Shown: in pieces, positions 33,708 through 42,484 of the stretch
Position numbering within the stretch: the stretch's first letter is position 1
How the letters are laid out: every line of letters begins with the position of its first letter
NCBI GenBank assembly: GCA_017465145.1
Contig: JAFTWU010000004.1
Location: 1 to 64,000, forward strand
Reading direction: 5' to 3'
Length of the DNA stretch: 64,000 nt
Source of the DNA: Clostridia bacterium
GTDB taxonomy: Bacteria; Bacillota; Clostridia; Christensenellales; Borkfalkiaceae
The notes under the pieces: generated by a model
What the model saw: the letters and a program-made list of their open reading frames with translations, nothing else
What the model was told of the DNA's origin: nothing
Database searches by the model: none
Position numbers and translations under genes: made by a program

Positions 33708-34550
33708 ATGAAAAACGTAAGAAAAAAGGTATCAATAGGGCTAAATTTTGGCGTTGGTATTTTTGCCACGCTAGGCGTTGTTTTGGCACTATGCTTTGCT
33801 GGTAAGCAAGGTTATACGCCGTGGTATACAAGGCTTTTCTATTTTACCCAACAATCTAATATTTGGAGCGGTATAACGGCATACGTTTTTGCCATTTTAA
33901 GTTTAATAGAGCTTTTAAGCAAGAAACGTCTTGTTACCAAAGCGTTACATATTATAAAATACGTTTTTACCGTTTCAATAACGGTTACTGGCATAATATT
34001 CTGCGCGCTTTTAGCACCTTTTGCAGACTTTGACGTTTGGTATTTTTCCAGCGTAGCAACCCACGTTATAGTACCCGTTTTGGCTATTGCAGACTTTTTC
34101 GTTAACGATGAATTTAAGGAACTTAAGCACTCTCACGTATATCTATCGTTAATCCCACCCGCCTTTTACCTTATCGTATCTTCAATTTTAATAGTTAATC
34201 AAGTAGATTTCGGCAGGGGCGACCCCTATCCTTACTTTTTCTTAGATTTTAACTCTAACGCGGGCTTTTTTGGTTTTTACCATATGGGCGATTTGCCTGA
34301 AATCGGCACGGCGTATTGGCTTATCTTTATGCTTATCATATTCTTAGGGCTTGCTACTTTGTACTATCGCTTGCAACCTAACGTTAAAAGAAAAAGTAAG
34401 ATAGAAAAAAGGGTAAGACGTAGTTTTGAAGATAATATTCAAGCGCAAATTAAACTAGAGTTTGAAAAATCTTACGGAACTCCCCTTGCAGAAGAAAGGG
34501 TAAAAGAAAACACCGAAAACGAAGAAAAAGAAAATCCACCGATTTTTTAA
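33708..34550 (+). CDS. Pr6Pr / FAR-17a-AIG1-like membrane protein
   Basis: This protein of 280 residues has six membrane helices followed by a ~60-residue charged tail. The family pattern is visible: FYFTQQSNIWSGITAYVF (~41-58), ITVTGIIFCALLAP, the loop VATHVIVPVLAIADFFVND (~115-133) and DPYPYFFLDFNSN. This is the bacterial Pr6Pr branch of the AIG1/ADTRP family. The animal proteins are intramembrane threonine hydrolases of fatty-acid esters of hydroxy fatty acids, using a Thr and a His; Thr43 and His118 here are in the corresponding places by eye. Hydrolase activity of bacterial members is unproven. It stands between the M20 operon and a PlsC acyltransferase gene and is ended by a terminator at 34579. 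Confidence 0.78.
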   Translation: MKNVRKKVSIGLNFGVGIFATLGVVLALCFAGKQGYTPWYTRLFYFTQQSNIWSGITAYVFAILSLIELLSKKRLVTKALHIIKYVFTVSITVTGIIFCALLAPFADFDVWYFSSVATHVIVPVLAIADFFVNDEFKELKHSHVYLSLIPPAFYLIVSSILIVNQVDFGRGDPYPYFFLDFNSNAGFFGFYHMGDLPEIGTAYWLIFMLIIFLGLATLYYRLQPNVKRKSKIEKRVRRSFEDNIQAQIKLEFEKSYGTPLAEERVKENTENEEKENPPIF

Positions 34551-34578
34551 TAAAGCAATTTTTAATAACAAAATAGAT

Positions 34579-34606
34579 AAAAACGAAAGAAAACTCTTTC
34601 GTTTTT
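34579..34606 (+). terminator. Terminator of the Pr6Pr-like gene
   Basis: A 12-bp stem (34579-34590 with 34595-34606), loop AAAC, T-rich end. Confidence 0.82.
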
Positions 34607-34619
34607 TAATTTTTTCAAA

Positions 34620-34631
34620 GTATGCGCATAT
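34620..34631. promoter_or_regulatory. Near copy of the ATATGCGCATAT palindrome
   Basis: GTATGCGCATAT (one mismatch) is followed by TTGAAA, as at 27546 where TTGACA follows. It lies about 100 bases upstream of the main promoter of the acyltransferase gene. Confidence 0.4.
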
Positions 34632-34717
34632 ATTGAAAGAAATATAAGCGATTAATTTTGTATAAAATATTTAGACAAAAGTTTAAATAAAAATTATGAT
34701 TGTAAGGGGCAAATTCG

Positions 34718-34746
34718 TTGTAACAATTTTTTTTATTTGCTATAAT
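34718..34746 (+). promoter_or_regulatory. Promoter of the PlsC/MFS pair
   Basis: TTGTAA (34718-34723), 17-base spacer, TATAAT (34741-34746). Confidence 0.75.
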
Positions 34747-34789
34747 AAGACGGTAATATTAATTTAGATAATGAAAGGGGGGATAGAAT

Positions 34790-35530
34790 ATGCCTGCATT
34801 ATGGTACGTTTTGGGTGTAATCGGCGGAATTATTGATTTAGCGCTTTTATACTTATTGTTCGTTTTTATTTTATCTCTTTTCGTCGACGTAAAAAAAGAA
34901 TATGAAACGGATAATAAATTTTACCGTGCAATATTTAATTTTACAACGGCTATCGCACTTTGGATAACGCGCGTAAAAGTTCACGTTAAAGGTGAAGAAA
35001 AGTTAAAAGATTTGCCAAGGTTTTTACTAGTTGGCAACCACCGTTCTAACTACGACCCTATTATCACGTGGTATAAACTTAGAAAATACGATTTATCTTT
35101 TATTTCTAAACCAGAAAACTTCAAAGTGCCCATTTTTGGCAGAATAGTTCGCAGGTGTTGTTTTAGAAAAATTGACCGCGAAAACCCAAGAAACGCCATT
35201 TTAGATATGCGCTCTTCGGCAAAACTTATATCTTCCGGCGCGGTATCAATGGGCGTTTACCCAGAAGGAACGCGCAGTAAAAGTAAAGAAATGCTACCTT
35301 TCCACGACGGTGTTTTGAAAATTGCCCAGTTTGCAAAATGTCCTATCGTAGTAACTGCGGTAAGGGGCACGGAAAAGATACACGAAAATTATCCGTGGAA
35401 ACGCTCTCATACCTATATTGATATTTTAAAGGTGTACGACGTGGAAACGGTTTTAGCAACCCCGTCTAGAGAGCTTGGCGCTTTAATTAAGCAAGATTTA
35501 ACCACTTTTTTTGAAGAGAACGACAAATAG
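34790..35530 (+). CDS. plsC: 1-acylglycerol-3-phosphate acyltransferase (PlsC-type)
   Basis: This 246-residue membrane-associated enzyme adds the second acyl chain to lysophosphatidate, making phosphatidate for phospholipids. An N-terminal membrane helix (~8-33) is followed by the acyltransferase motifs: NHRSNYD with His84 and Asp89 (block I), FISKPENFKVPIFGRIVRR (block II), GVYPEGTRSKSK at ~156-166 (block III) and a weak CPIVVTAVRGTEKIHE (block IV). The MFS carrier of the organophosphate type starts 11 bases after the stop, so the two are an operon. That pairing suggests import of glycerol phosphate or a related precursor for lipid synthesis. A second acyltransferase of this clan lies at 58256-59497. 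Confidence 0.9.
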   Translation: MPALWYVLGVIGGIIDLALLYLLFVFILSLFVDVKKEYETDNKFYRAIFNFTTAIALWITRVKVHVKGEEKLKDLPRFLLVGNHRSNYDPIITWYKLRKYDLSFISKPENFKVPIFGRIVRRCCFRKIDRENPRNAILDMRSSAKLISSGAVSMGVYPEGTRSKSKEMLPFHDGVLKIAQFAKCPIVVTAVRGTEKIHENYPWKRSHTYIDILKVYDVETVLATPSRELGALIKQDLTTFFEENDK

Positions 35531-35541
35531 AAGGTAATAAA

Positions 35542-36819
35542 ATGCAAACGAAACTTACCGCAAAGCAACAAAAACTTTTAATGTTTTTATGCTGGCTTGT
35601 GTACACAATGGCATATCTTGGAAGATTTAGTTATAATTCTAACAAATCGGTTATACAAGAAGTTTTTGCGCTAACTACCGCAGATACGGGGCTTGTTTCT
35701 TCGTTTTTCTTTTTTGCCTACGGCGCAGGTCAAATTATAAACGGTATTTTTTGTAAATTCTATCCTAAAAGATACGTTTTAGCAGGCTCGCTAATCCTTT
35801 CTTCAGTAATAAATTTAGCCATTGCGTTTGGCGTACCTTTCGTTGCTTACAAATGGCTTTGGTTGTTAAACGGTTTGGCACAATCGTTTTTGTGGACTTC
35901 GTTAATGCTCGTTTTAGGGGAAAACCTAGATAAGGAAAACCTATCTAAAGCGGTATTCGTAATGGGCACGACAGTTGCAGTTGGCACTTTCTTATCTTAC
36001 GGGTCATCTGCAATATTTGCTAGCACGTTAAATTTTAAGCCCGTGTTTATAATTGCCGCAGGTATTATGACGGTTGTTGCAATAGTTTGGTTTATTTTCT
36101 ATGATAAATGCACGTTGTCTAAAGAAGCACTTTTGCAGATAAAAAATGAGCGCAAGCTAAAAGAAGAACAAGAAAATCAACAACGTATTGCAGAGGGTAA
36201 AAAGGCCAAAAAGAAAATTGACGCAAATATCATTATTTTCTTTGTGATAATGTGTTTCTTTGCCGTTTTCTGCAAAATGACGATGGACGGGTTGCAAGAA
36301 TGGACGCCTAACGTTTTAGCAGAAGTATTCGGCATGAAAAAGAATATGTCAATTCTGTTTACCTTATGTTTGCCTTTAGTTGGTATTTTATCTTCAACCA
36401 TATGCATTTGGTCAAGAAGATTTATTAAAAACATCGCTTTCCTTGCGTCAATATACTTCTTTATCACGGCTGCCTTGATATTACTTATCATCTTTACGCT
36501 TGACGTTTCTGCCGTTCCCGTAATTATCGGTATGTCTTTTGCATCAATGTTTACCCATTGTGTAAACGGCTTGCTAACTAGTATTGCACCACTATATTTA
36601 AGAGATAAAGTTAACAGCGGTTTATCGTCTGGATTATTTAACTGTTTCTGCTACGTTGGAAGTACCATCAGCGGTTACGGTTTAGGCAGTATCGCACTAC
36701 TTGGTTGGGATACTATGTTCTGGCTACTCTTTGGGCTTTCTATTGCAGGTATGGTAATCGGCTTAATTTACTATTTTGTTCGCAGATTAACGGGCGCGAC
36801 TAGAAAAGACGATATTTAA
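35542..36819 (+). CDS. MFS transporter, organophosphate:phosphate antiporter type
   Basis: This protein of 425 residues has twelve membrane helices and a long basic central loop (~195-228, including KNERKLKEEQENQQRIAEGK). The first helices read YLGRFSYNSNKSVIQEVF, then TADTGLVSSFFFFAYGAGQI, the pattern of GlpT/UhpT-like carriers that swap glycerol 3-phosphate or sugar phosphates for phosphate. It is 11 bases after plsC, a fit for glycerol-3-phosphate uptake, and the window also has a glycerol-3-phosphate oxidising operon at 61-64 kb. The substrate remains inferred. A bidirectional terminator at 36891 separates it from the convergent glyQS. Confidence 0.82.
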   Translation: MQTKLTAKQQKLLMFLCWLVYTMAYLGRFSYNSNKSVIQEVFALTTADTGLVSSFFFFAYGAGQIINGIFCKFYPKRYVLAGSLILSSVINLAIAFGVPFVAYKWLWLLNGLAQSFLWTSLMLVLGENLDKENLSKAVFVMGTTVAVGTFLSYGSSAIFASTLNFKPVFIIAAGIMTVVAIVWFIFYDKCTLSKEALLQIKNERKLKEEQENQQRIAEGKKAKKKIDANIIIFFVIMCFFAVFCKMTMDGLQEWTPNVLAEVFGMKKNMSILFTLCLPLVGILSSTICIWSRRFIKNIAFLASIYFFITAALILLIIFTLDVSAVPVIIGMSFASMFTHCVNGLLTSIAPLYLRDKVNSGLSSGLFNCFCYVGSTISGYGLGSIALLGWDTMFWLLFGLSIAGMVIGLIYYFVRRLTGATRKDDI

Positions 36820-36890
36820 AAAATTAATAAAAGGCTTTATGAAATATAGAGTATGCCCATACGTTAAGTATTTAACTGTGTTGCAAAACA

Positions 36891-36916
36891 AAAACCCACG
36901 AACTTTCGTGGGTTTT
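36891..36916. terminator. Bidirectional terminator between the MFS gene and glyQS
   Basis: An 11-bp stem (36891-36901 with 36906-36916) with A- and T-rich ends. It lies 72 bases after the MFS stop and 31 bases from the glyQS stop. Confidence 0.82.
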
Positions 36917-36946
36917 TCATTATGCTATTTTATTATTAGCTTTTTA

Positions 36947-38350
36947 TTAAAACTTAATTTTTTCAGCGATATAGTTTTTAAGTTCTGCGATAGGAATACG
37001 AACTTGTTCCATACTGTCGCGCTCCCTTACGGTAACGGCGTTGTCTTCTAACGTTTCAAAGTCAATGGTTACACAGAAAGGCGTGCCAACTTCGTCTTGA
37101 CGGCGATAACGCTTACCGATAGAACCAGATTCGTCGTAATCAACGGGGAAAGACTTAATTAAATCGCTATAAATTTCATCAGCCTTTTCGCTCAACTTCT
37201 TAGACAAGGGAAGAATTGCTGCTTTGAAAGGAGCAAGGGTGGGGTGTAAGTGAAGTACCGTTCTAACGTCGTTCTTTTCAGCGTCTAATACTTGTTCTTC
37301 AAACGCGTTGCAAAGTACTGCAAGCACCGTTCTTTCAACGCCAAGGCTAGGTTCTACAACGTAGGGGATATAGCGTTCACCGGTTTCTTGGTCAAAGTAA
37401 CTTAAATCTTTACCGCTAACGTTTTTGTGTTGAGTTAAATCGTAGTCGGTGCGGTCTGCAACGCCCCAAAGTTCGCCCCAACCGAACGGGAATAAAAATT
37501 CAAAGTCGGTGGTTGCTTTAGAATAGAAACAAAGTTCTTCGGGGTCGTGGTCGCGTAGTCTAATTCTATCTTCTTTTAAGCCGATAGCAAGAAGCCAATC
37601 ACGGCAGAAACTTCTCCAATAGTTAAACCATTCTAGGTCAGTTCCGGGCTTGCAGAAGAATTCAAGTTCCATTTGTTCAAATTCTCTAACGCGGAAGATA
37701 AAGTTACCGGGGGTAATTTCGTTACGGAAAGATTTACCGATTTGCGCAATACCGAAAGGCATTTTCTTTCTGGTGGTGCGTTGAACGTTTACGAAGTTAG
37801 TAAAAATACCTTGTGCCGTTTCAGGACGGAGATATACGGTGTTTTTAGCATCTTCAGTAACGCCTTGGAAAGTTTTGAACATCAAGTTGAATTGACGAAT
37901 ATCGGTAAAATTATGTTTGCCACAGGTGGGGCAAGGGATATTGTGGTCTTCAACGAAAGCTTTCATTTCATCGTGAGAAAAAGCGTCGATAGGTTTTTCT
38001 AACGTATAGCCGTTTTCTGCACACCAATCTTCAATAAGTTTGTCTGCACGGAAACGTTCGTGGCATTCACGACAGTCCATTAAGGGATCGCTAAAGCCAG
38101 CCAAGTGACCAGACGCAACCCAAGTTTGTGGGTTCATTAAAATTGCCGCGTCAAGACCAACGTTAAGTTTGTTTTCGGTAACGAATTTTTGCCACCAAGC
38201 GCGCTTTACGTTGTTTTTAAGTTCAACGCCCAAAGGACCGTAGTCCCAAGTGTTTGCAAGACCACCGTAAATTTCACTACCGGGGAATATGAAACCCCTA
38301 TTTTTACAAAGGTTAACTATTTTTTCCATAGTGTTAGTTCTTTCTTCCAT
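36947..38350 (-). CDS. glyQS: Glycine--tRNA ligase (dimeric, archaeal/eukaryal-type)
   Basis: This 467-residue protein charges tRNA-Gly with glycine. It is the single-chain class II form used by many Gram-positives rather than the alpha2beta2 form. Class II motifs are visible: [20 protein letters not shown] (motif 2, with the arginine), [11 protein letters not shown] (motif 3) and the glycine pocket [13 protein letters not shown] zinc-binding set is present (CRECHERF and CPTCGKHNF). The C-terminal anticodon-binding domain begins near [17 protein letters not shown]. The ATG at 38350 is preceded by AAGAAGG. An open frame upstream starts at a TTG that overlaps the -10 of the promoter and is rejected. 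No T-box leader was found. Confidence 0.96.
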   Translation of the reverse strand: MEERTNTMEKIVNLCKNRGFIFPGSEIYGGLANTWDYGPLGVELKNNVKRAWWQKFVTENKLNVGLDAAILMNPQTWVASGHLAGFSDPLMDCRECHERFRADKLIEDWCAENGYTLEKPIDAFSHDEMKAFVEDHNIPCPTCGKHNFTDIRQFNLMFKTFQGVTEDAKNTVYLRPETAQGIFTNFVNVQRTTRKKMPFGIAQIGKSFRNEITPGNFIFRVREFEQMELEFFCKPGTDLEWFNYWRSFCRDWLLAIGLKEDRIRLRDHDPEELCFYSKATTDFEFLFPFGWGELWGVADRTDYDLTQHKNVSGKDLSYFDQETGERYIPYVVEPSLGVERTVLAVLCNAFEEQVLDAEKNDVRTVLHLHPTLAPFKAAILPLSKKLSEKADEIYSDLIKSFPVDYDESGSIGKRYRRQDEVGTPFCVTIDFETLEDNAVTVRERDSMEQVRIPIAELKNYIAEKIKF

Positions 38351-38386
38351 CATAAAACCTTCTTTTAAAAATATATAACGCAAATT

Positions 38387-38415
38387 ATTGTACAATATTA
38401 TTATTTTTTAGTCAA
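38387..38415 (-). promoter_or_regulatory. glyQS promoter
   Basis: On the minus strand TTGACT (38410-38415), 17-base spacer, TACAAT (38387-38392). Confidence 0.78.
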
Positions 38416-38471
38416 GCAATAGAATAGTTTAATAAATATTTTAATTTTTGCTTTTTTATTTTTAATATTTG

Positions 38472-38480
38472 TGTTATACT
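38472..38480 (+). promoter_or_regulatory. Extended -10 of the glnS promoter
   Basis: TGTTATACT matches TGn-TATACT. No good -35 is evident. The start codon at 38544 lies 63 bases downstream. Confidence 0.55.
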
Positions 38481-38543
38481 TTATAAGTAAAAGTATGGGC
38501 TAGAAGTTTTAGCCTTGTTAAAAAAGCGCAAAAAGGACTTTTT

Positions 38544-40175
38544 ATGGTAGAAGCGACTAACTTTATTGAACAAATTATTAACGAAGAATTATCTTCTGGC
38601 AAAGTAAACGGCACTTATACCCGTTTTCCGCCCGAACCTAACGGATACCTTCACATAGGGCACGCTAAATCTTTGTGCCTTAACTTTGGCGTAAAGGAAA
38701 AGTATAACGGCAAGTGCAACTTGTTTTTAGACGATACTAACCCTTCTAAAGAAAAAGAAGAATTTGAACAAGCCATCAAAAAAGATATTGAATGGCTAGG
38801 CTTTTCTTACGATGAAGTTACCCACGCATCTGATTATTACGAACAAATTTATCAATTTGCCGTTAAAGAAATAGAACTTGGCAACGCTTTCGTTTGCGAT
38901 ATGAGCCCAGAAGAAATTTCTGCAAACCGCGGTACGCTTACAGAAGCGGGTAAAGAAAGCCCCTATAGAAATAGAAGTATAGAAGAAAACTTGCGCCTAT
39001 TTAAACAAATGCGCGAAGGCAAGTTTGCCGACGGCGAAAAATGTTTACGTGCAAAAATAGATATGGCGTCGCCCAACATCAATATGCGCGACCCCGTTAT
39101 TTATAGAATTTTAAGGGAAACCCATTATCGCACGGGGGATAAATGGTGCATTTATCCTATGTACGACTTTGCACACCCCATTTGCGATTATTTGCAAGGT
39201 GTAACCCACTCACTTTGTACGCTAGAATTTGAAGACCACCGCCCCTTATACGATTGGGTTGGTATAACTTTAGGTTTTAATCCTAAGCCACGTCAAATCG
39301 AATTTGCCCGCCTTAACGTAACCAACCTTGTTATGAGCAAGCGTTACCTTAAAAAACTTGTAGAAGACGGCAAGGTAGACGGTTGGGACGACCCACGTAT
39401 GCCAACGCTAACAGGGTTGAGAAACCGTGGCGTTCCCGCAGAAGCATTAAAAGATTTCTGCAATCGTATAGGCATAAGTAAGGCAAATAGTGAAGTTCAA
39501 ATCAGTTATTTAGAAGCGTGCATAAGAGAATACCTAAACGCCAACGCAGAACGCGCTATGGCAGTTCTTAAACCCTTAAAGGTAACTATTACTAACTACC
39601 CCGATAATCAAACGGAAGAGTTAGATTTTGATATTAACCCCAACGAAGAAATTAAGCGCACTAGAAAGGTAACGTTTAGTAAAAATATCTTTATTGATAG
39701 CGACGACTTTTCACTTGCACCCCCACCCAAATATTTCCGTTTGAAAAAGGACGGCTACGTTCGTTTGAAAAACGCTTACATTATCAAGTGCGACGATATC
39801 GTATTTGATAAAGACGGCAACCCCGTTGAACTTTTGTGTTCTTATGTTCCAGAAAGTAAAAGCGGTAGCGATACGTCTGGTATTAAGTGTAAGGGCGTTA
39901 TCCAATGGGTAGAAGAAAGTACTTGTATTGATACGGAAATCCGCCAATACGGTTACCTTTTGAAAGATGAAGAATACCCCGGGCAAGACTTTGGCGAACG
40001 TATGAACGAAAACAGCGTTAAAATTTTTAACGGCAAGGTTGAACCGTACGTTATGGAAAACGACTTTGATAAAGCATATCAATTCTTGCGCACGGGCTAT
40101 TTTAAGCGCTTAAAGTTAAAAGATAAAGAAATCTTAAGCGAAATAGTTTCCTTAAAAGACAATTTTAATAAATAA
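38544..40175 (+). CDS. glnS: Glutamine--tRNA ligase
   Basis: This 543-residue class I synthetase charges tRNA-Gln directly with glutamine. The signature HIGH is at 37-40 (RFPPEPNGYLHIGHAKSLCL) and the KMSKS equivalent is VMSKR at 263-267. The glutamine pocket and the Asp/Tyr motif FLDDTNPSKE (61-70) are intact, and the C-terminal half has the two beta-barrels for the anticodon. Most Firmicutes and Clostridia lack this enzyme and use a misacylating GluRS with the GatCAB amidotransferase. GlnRS in some lineages came by transfer from gamma-proteobacteria or eukaryotes, and its presence here is a lineage marker. A tRNA-Gln(CTG) gene is at 55641. The gene is divergent from glyQS. Confidence 0.96.
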   Translation: MVEATNFIEQIINEELSSGKVNGTYTRFPPEPNGYLHIGHAKSLCLNFGVKEKYNGKCNLFLDDTNPSKEKEEFEQAIKKDIEWLGFSYDEVTHASDYYEQIYQFAVKEIELGNAFVCDMSPEEISANRGTLTEAGKESPYRNRSIEENLRLFKQMREGKFADGEKCLRAKIDMASPNINMRDPVIYRILRETHYRTGDKWCIYPMYDFAHPICDYLQGVTHSLCTLEFEDHRPLYDWVGITLGFNPKPRQIEFARLNVTNLVMSKRYLKKLVEDGKVDGWDDPRMPTLTGLRNRGVPAEALKDFCNRIGISKANSEVQISYLEACIREYLNANAERAMAVLKPLKVTITNYPDNQTEELDFDINPNEEIKRTRKVTFSKNIFIDSDDFSLAPPPKYFRLKKDGYVRLKNAYIIKCDDIVFDKDGNPVELLCSYVPESKSGSDTSGIKCKGVIQWVEESTCIDTEIRQYGYLLKDEEYPGQDFGERMNENSVKIFNGKVEPYVMENDFDKAYQFLRTGYFKRLKLKDKEILSEIVSLKDNFNK

Positions 40176-40249
40176 TAGACAATAACGAGAAGGCAAAGGG
40201 ATGTAAACGAATTATTTCTTTGCTTTCTTTAATAAAGGGGAATAATTTT

Positions 40250-41659
40250 ATGAAAAAGAAAATTATTTTAACAGTTTTAATTGCGTTATTAACGGTTTGT
40301 ATCCTTGGGTTAATAACTGCGTGTGATGAACCAGAGCCAAGTTCAACAGAAGGTTTAACCTTTACGCTAATTAACAATGACCTAGAATATGAAGTTAGCG
40401 GATATACGGGTTCTTCAACTGACGTTTACATTCCATCAACTCATAATGATAAACCTGTAACAAGTATAGGTAGTTACGCGTTCTTTGATTGCGATTTACT
40501 CACAAGCGTAGTAATTGGCGATAGCGTAACGAGTATAGGCGAAAGCGCGTTTTGTTATTGCAATATGTTGACGAGTGTAGTAATAGGAAATAACGTAACA
40601 AGTATAGGAGAACGCTCGTTTAAAGATTGCCATAGGCTTGTAGAAGTTGTGAACAAGTCCCCAAATCTAACCGTAACAAAGGGAGACCCTCTTAACAACG
40701 GTTGTGTTGGTTATTATGCTTTATCAGTATACAATAGTGATAGTGGTATAACAAAAAGTCAATTAATAAAAGATAGAGGCTTTATTGTATATTCTAATGA
40801 TAGAGAAAAGGTTTTGGTTGCCTATAATGGAACTAAAACGGCCTTAACTTTGCCAAGCTATATTACAAAGATTAATCAAAGAGCGCTCAGTAATAGCAGT
40901 ACGTTAACGAGTGTTGAAATTGGAAGAAACGTAACGGATATAGGCGAATCTGCCTTTTCTGAATGCCGTTCGTTATTAAGTGTAAAAATTGGTAGAAATG
41001 TAAAAAATATAGGTGATTACGCCTTCGTTTTTTGTGAAAAACTAATAAGTATAGAAATACCAGATAGTGTAACGAGTTTGGATTATTCAGTTTTTAATGC
41101 TTGCACTTCACTAACAAATATAACGGTAGGTAGTAATAATTCCGCATATAAGTCAATAGACGGCAATCTGTACAGTAAAGATGGAAAAACCTTAATAAAA
41201 TACGCACTTGGTAAAAAAACAGAAACGTTTGTTGTTCCAAATGAAGTAATAACTCTAGGTGATATGGCGTTTTCTAGTTGTGCTTTTTTAACAAATGTGG
41301 TAATTGGTGACAATGTAGAAAGTATAGGCTATGGTACGTTCTATTCCTGTGACTTGCTAAGAAATGTATTAATTGGCGATAGCGTAGAAAGTATAGGAGA
41401 TAAAGCTTTTGAATATTGCAAGTTGTTAACAAACGTAGTCATTGGTGAAAGCGTAAAAAGTATAGGTAATTTTGCGTTCCGTAAGTGCGAGTTGTTAACA
41501 AGTGTAGAAATACCTGACAGCGTAATAGAGATAGGGGTTTATGCGTTTGAAGATTGCGATTCGTTAACAATATACTGTGAAGCAGAAAGTCAGCCAAGCG
41601 GTTGGTCTAGTTCGTGGAACTCTTCTAATCGTCCTGTAAATTGGAGTAGTAAAGGTTAA
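40250..41659 (+). CDS. BspA-like leucine-rich-repeat lipoprotein
   Basis: This surface protein has 469 residues. A signal peptide with the lipobox ITAC gives a lipidated Cys25. From ~residue 60 the chain consists of LRR type 5 repeats of ~23 residues with the core SIGxxAFxxCxxLTSVxIGDSVT, as in Treponema and Bacteroides BspA proteins that bind host matrix or act in adhesion and signalling. A spacer of ~80 residues interrupts the repeats (~130-210), and a second short non-repeat stretch lies near 300. The end is a Trp-rich tail (SGWSSSWNSSNRPVNW). AAAGGGGA precedes the ATG at 40250; an in-frame start at 40220 has no ribosome binding site. It is a single-gene unit ended by a bidirectional terminator at 41669. 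Confidence 0.9.
   Translation: MKKKIILTVLIALLTVCILGLITACDEPEPSSTEGLTFTLINNDLEYEVSGYTGSSTDVYIPSTHNDKPVTSIGSYAFFDCDLLTSVVIGDSVTSIGESAFCYCNMLTSVVIGNNVTSIGERSFKDCHRLVEVVNKSPNLTVTKGDPLNNGCVGYYALSVYNSDSGITKSQLIKDRGFIVYSNDREKVLVAYNGTKTALTLPSYITKINQRALSNSSTLTSVEIGRNVTDIGESAFSECRSLLSVKIGRNVKNIGDYAFVFCEKLISIEIPDSVTSLDYSVFNACTSLTNITVGSNNSAYKSIDGNLYSKDGKTLIKYALGKKTETFVVPNEVITLGDMAFSSCAFLTNVVIGDNVESIGYGTFYSCDLLRNVLIGDSVESIGDKAFEYCKLLTNVVIGESVKSIGNFAFRKCELLTSVEIPDSVIEIGVYAFEDCDSLTIYCEAESQPSGWSSSWNSSNRPVNWSSKG
40440..41580 (+). repeat. Coding LRR repeat tract
   Basis: DNA copies of GTAATTGG and GAAAGTATAGG type blocks recur every ~69 bases in two tracts (40440-40640 and 40900-41580), encoding the LRR core. 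Such tracts can change copy number by recombination. Confidence 0.7.
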
Positions 41660-41668
41660 GAGATAATA

Positions 41669-41702
41669 AAAAACGGCAGTTGCTAAAACAACTGCCGTTT
41701 TT
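41669..41702. terminator. Bidirectional terminator between the LRR gene and DUF1461 gene
   Basis: A perfect 14-bp stem (41669-41682 with 41689-41702), loop CTAAAA. Confidence 0.88.
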
Positions 41703-41737
41703 AATTTTATAAATAATTTTATTCATCTTTTACTTTG

Positions 41738-42409
41738 CTATTTAGCAAGTCTTTTTTTGCGGAAAACTATTTCAACCACTATTACCGCAACGGTAAACGC
41801 GATAAGCCCCGCGCCGATAAAGATAGCACAGTTTATAAAAAACTCTTGTGGTAAAATTCTTATAATTTCATCGTAATAGGGGTTAAAAACCCAATTAGTT
41901 TTACCAGGAAAGAATATATGGTGAAAAACGGTAAAGGCGTTGTCGGGGTCAATTGCCACCAAAACCCCTAAAACAAGGGGCAAAACTATTGCAAATATTG
42001 CAGAAAAGAAGGCGGGTGAAAACCCTTTGTAATAACTAAATTGCCAAATCTTTTTCTTCTTTAATATAAACAACGTTAAAAGTATCGCGCCCGATACAAT
42101 AAGGACAATTATATTAAGGTTGAAAAGCCCTTTAACGTCTGCAAAATGCGCCATACCGTCGCTTGAATATTTAAGCGAACCCGTTCCAAATTCCACGCCC
42201 GGCAAGGTTAAATAGTTCATAACTTCTCTAAAGGCGGTAATTATTTCTTCCCTAGTATACCCTAAAGAAGTAAGGTCGTAAGCGTCGATATGTAGGTAAT
42301 AAAACCATCTATTGTATATCGGCAAGCCTATGCTTACGGTAAGCATAAAAAACACAAGCGCAACGCCAAATACTATTGATAATGCTAAATTTAACTTTTT
42401 GTTTTCCAT
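41738..42409 (-). CDS. DUF1461/TIGR01906 family membrane protein
   Basis: This protein of 223 residues has about five membrane helices. The family end pattern is clear: FTVFHHIFFPGKTNWVFNPY, then DEIIRILPQEFFINCAIFIG. The N-terminal helix is followed by an external loop of ~60 residues (SLGYTREEIITAFREVMNYL, then GTGSLKYSSDGMAHFADV). The function is unknown; the family is common in Firmicutes and Actinobacteria. It lies 75 bases downstream of a lipoprotein gene on the same strand and is likely co-transcribed with it, so both may act at the cell surface. Confidence 0.88.
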   Translation of the reverse strand: MENKKLNLALSIVFGVALVFFMLTVSIGLPIYNRWFYYLHIDAYDLTSLGYTREEIITAFREVMNYLTLPGVEFGTGSLKYSSDGMAHFADVKGLFNLNIIVLIVSGAILLTLFILKKKKIWQFSYYKGFSPAFFSAIFAIVLPLVLGVLVAIDPDNAFTVFHHIFFPGKTNWVFNPYYDEIIRILPQEFFINCAIFIGAGLIAFTVAVIVVEIVFRKKRLAK

Positions 42410-42484
42410 ACGGTAATTTTAACACTTTTAAGTTAAAAAATCAACAGTAATATTGTTTTGGCTATTTGAAAGAATATAAACGGG

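Noticed and set aside
38351-38543. T-box or other leader riboswitch for glyQS or glnS
   Set aside because: The region between the two genes holds promoters and a short GGCTA/TAGCC hairpin, but not the conserved T-box bulge sequence or an antiterminator/terminator pair.
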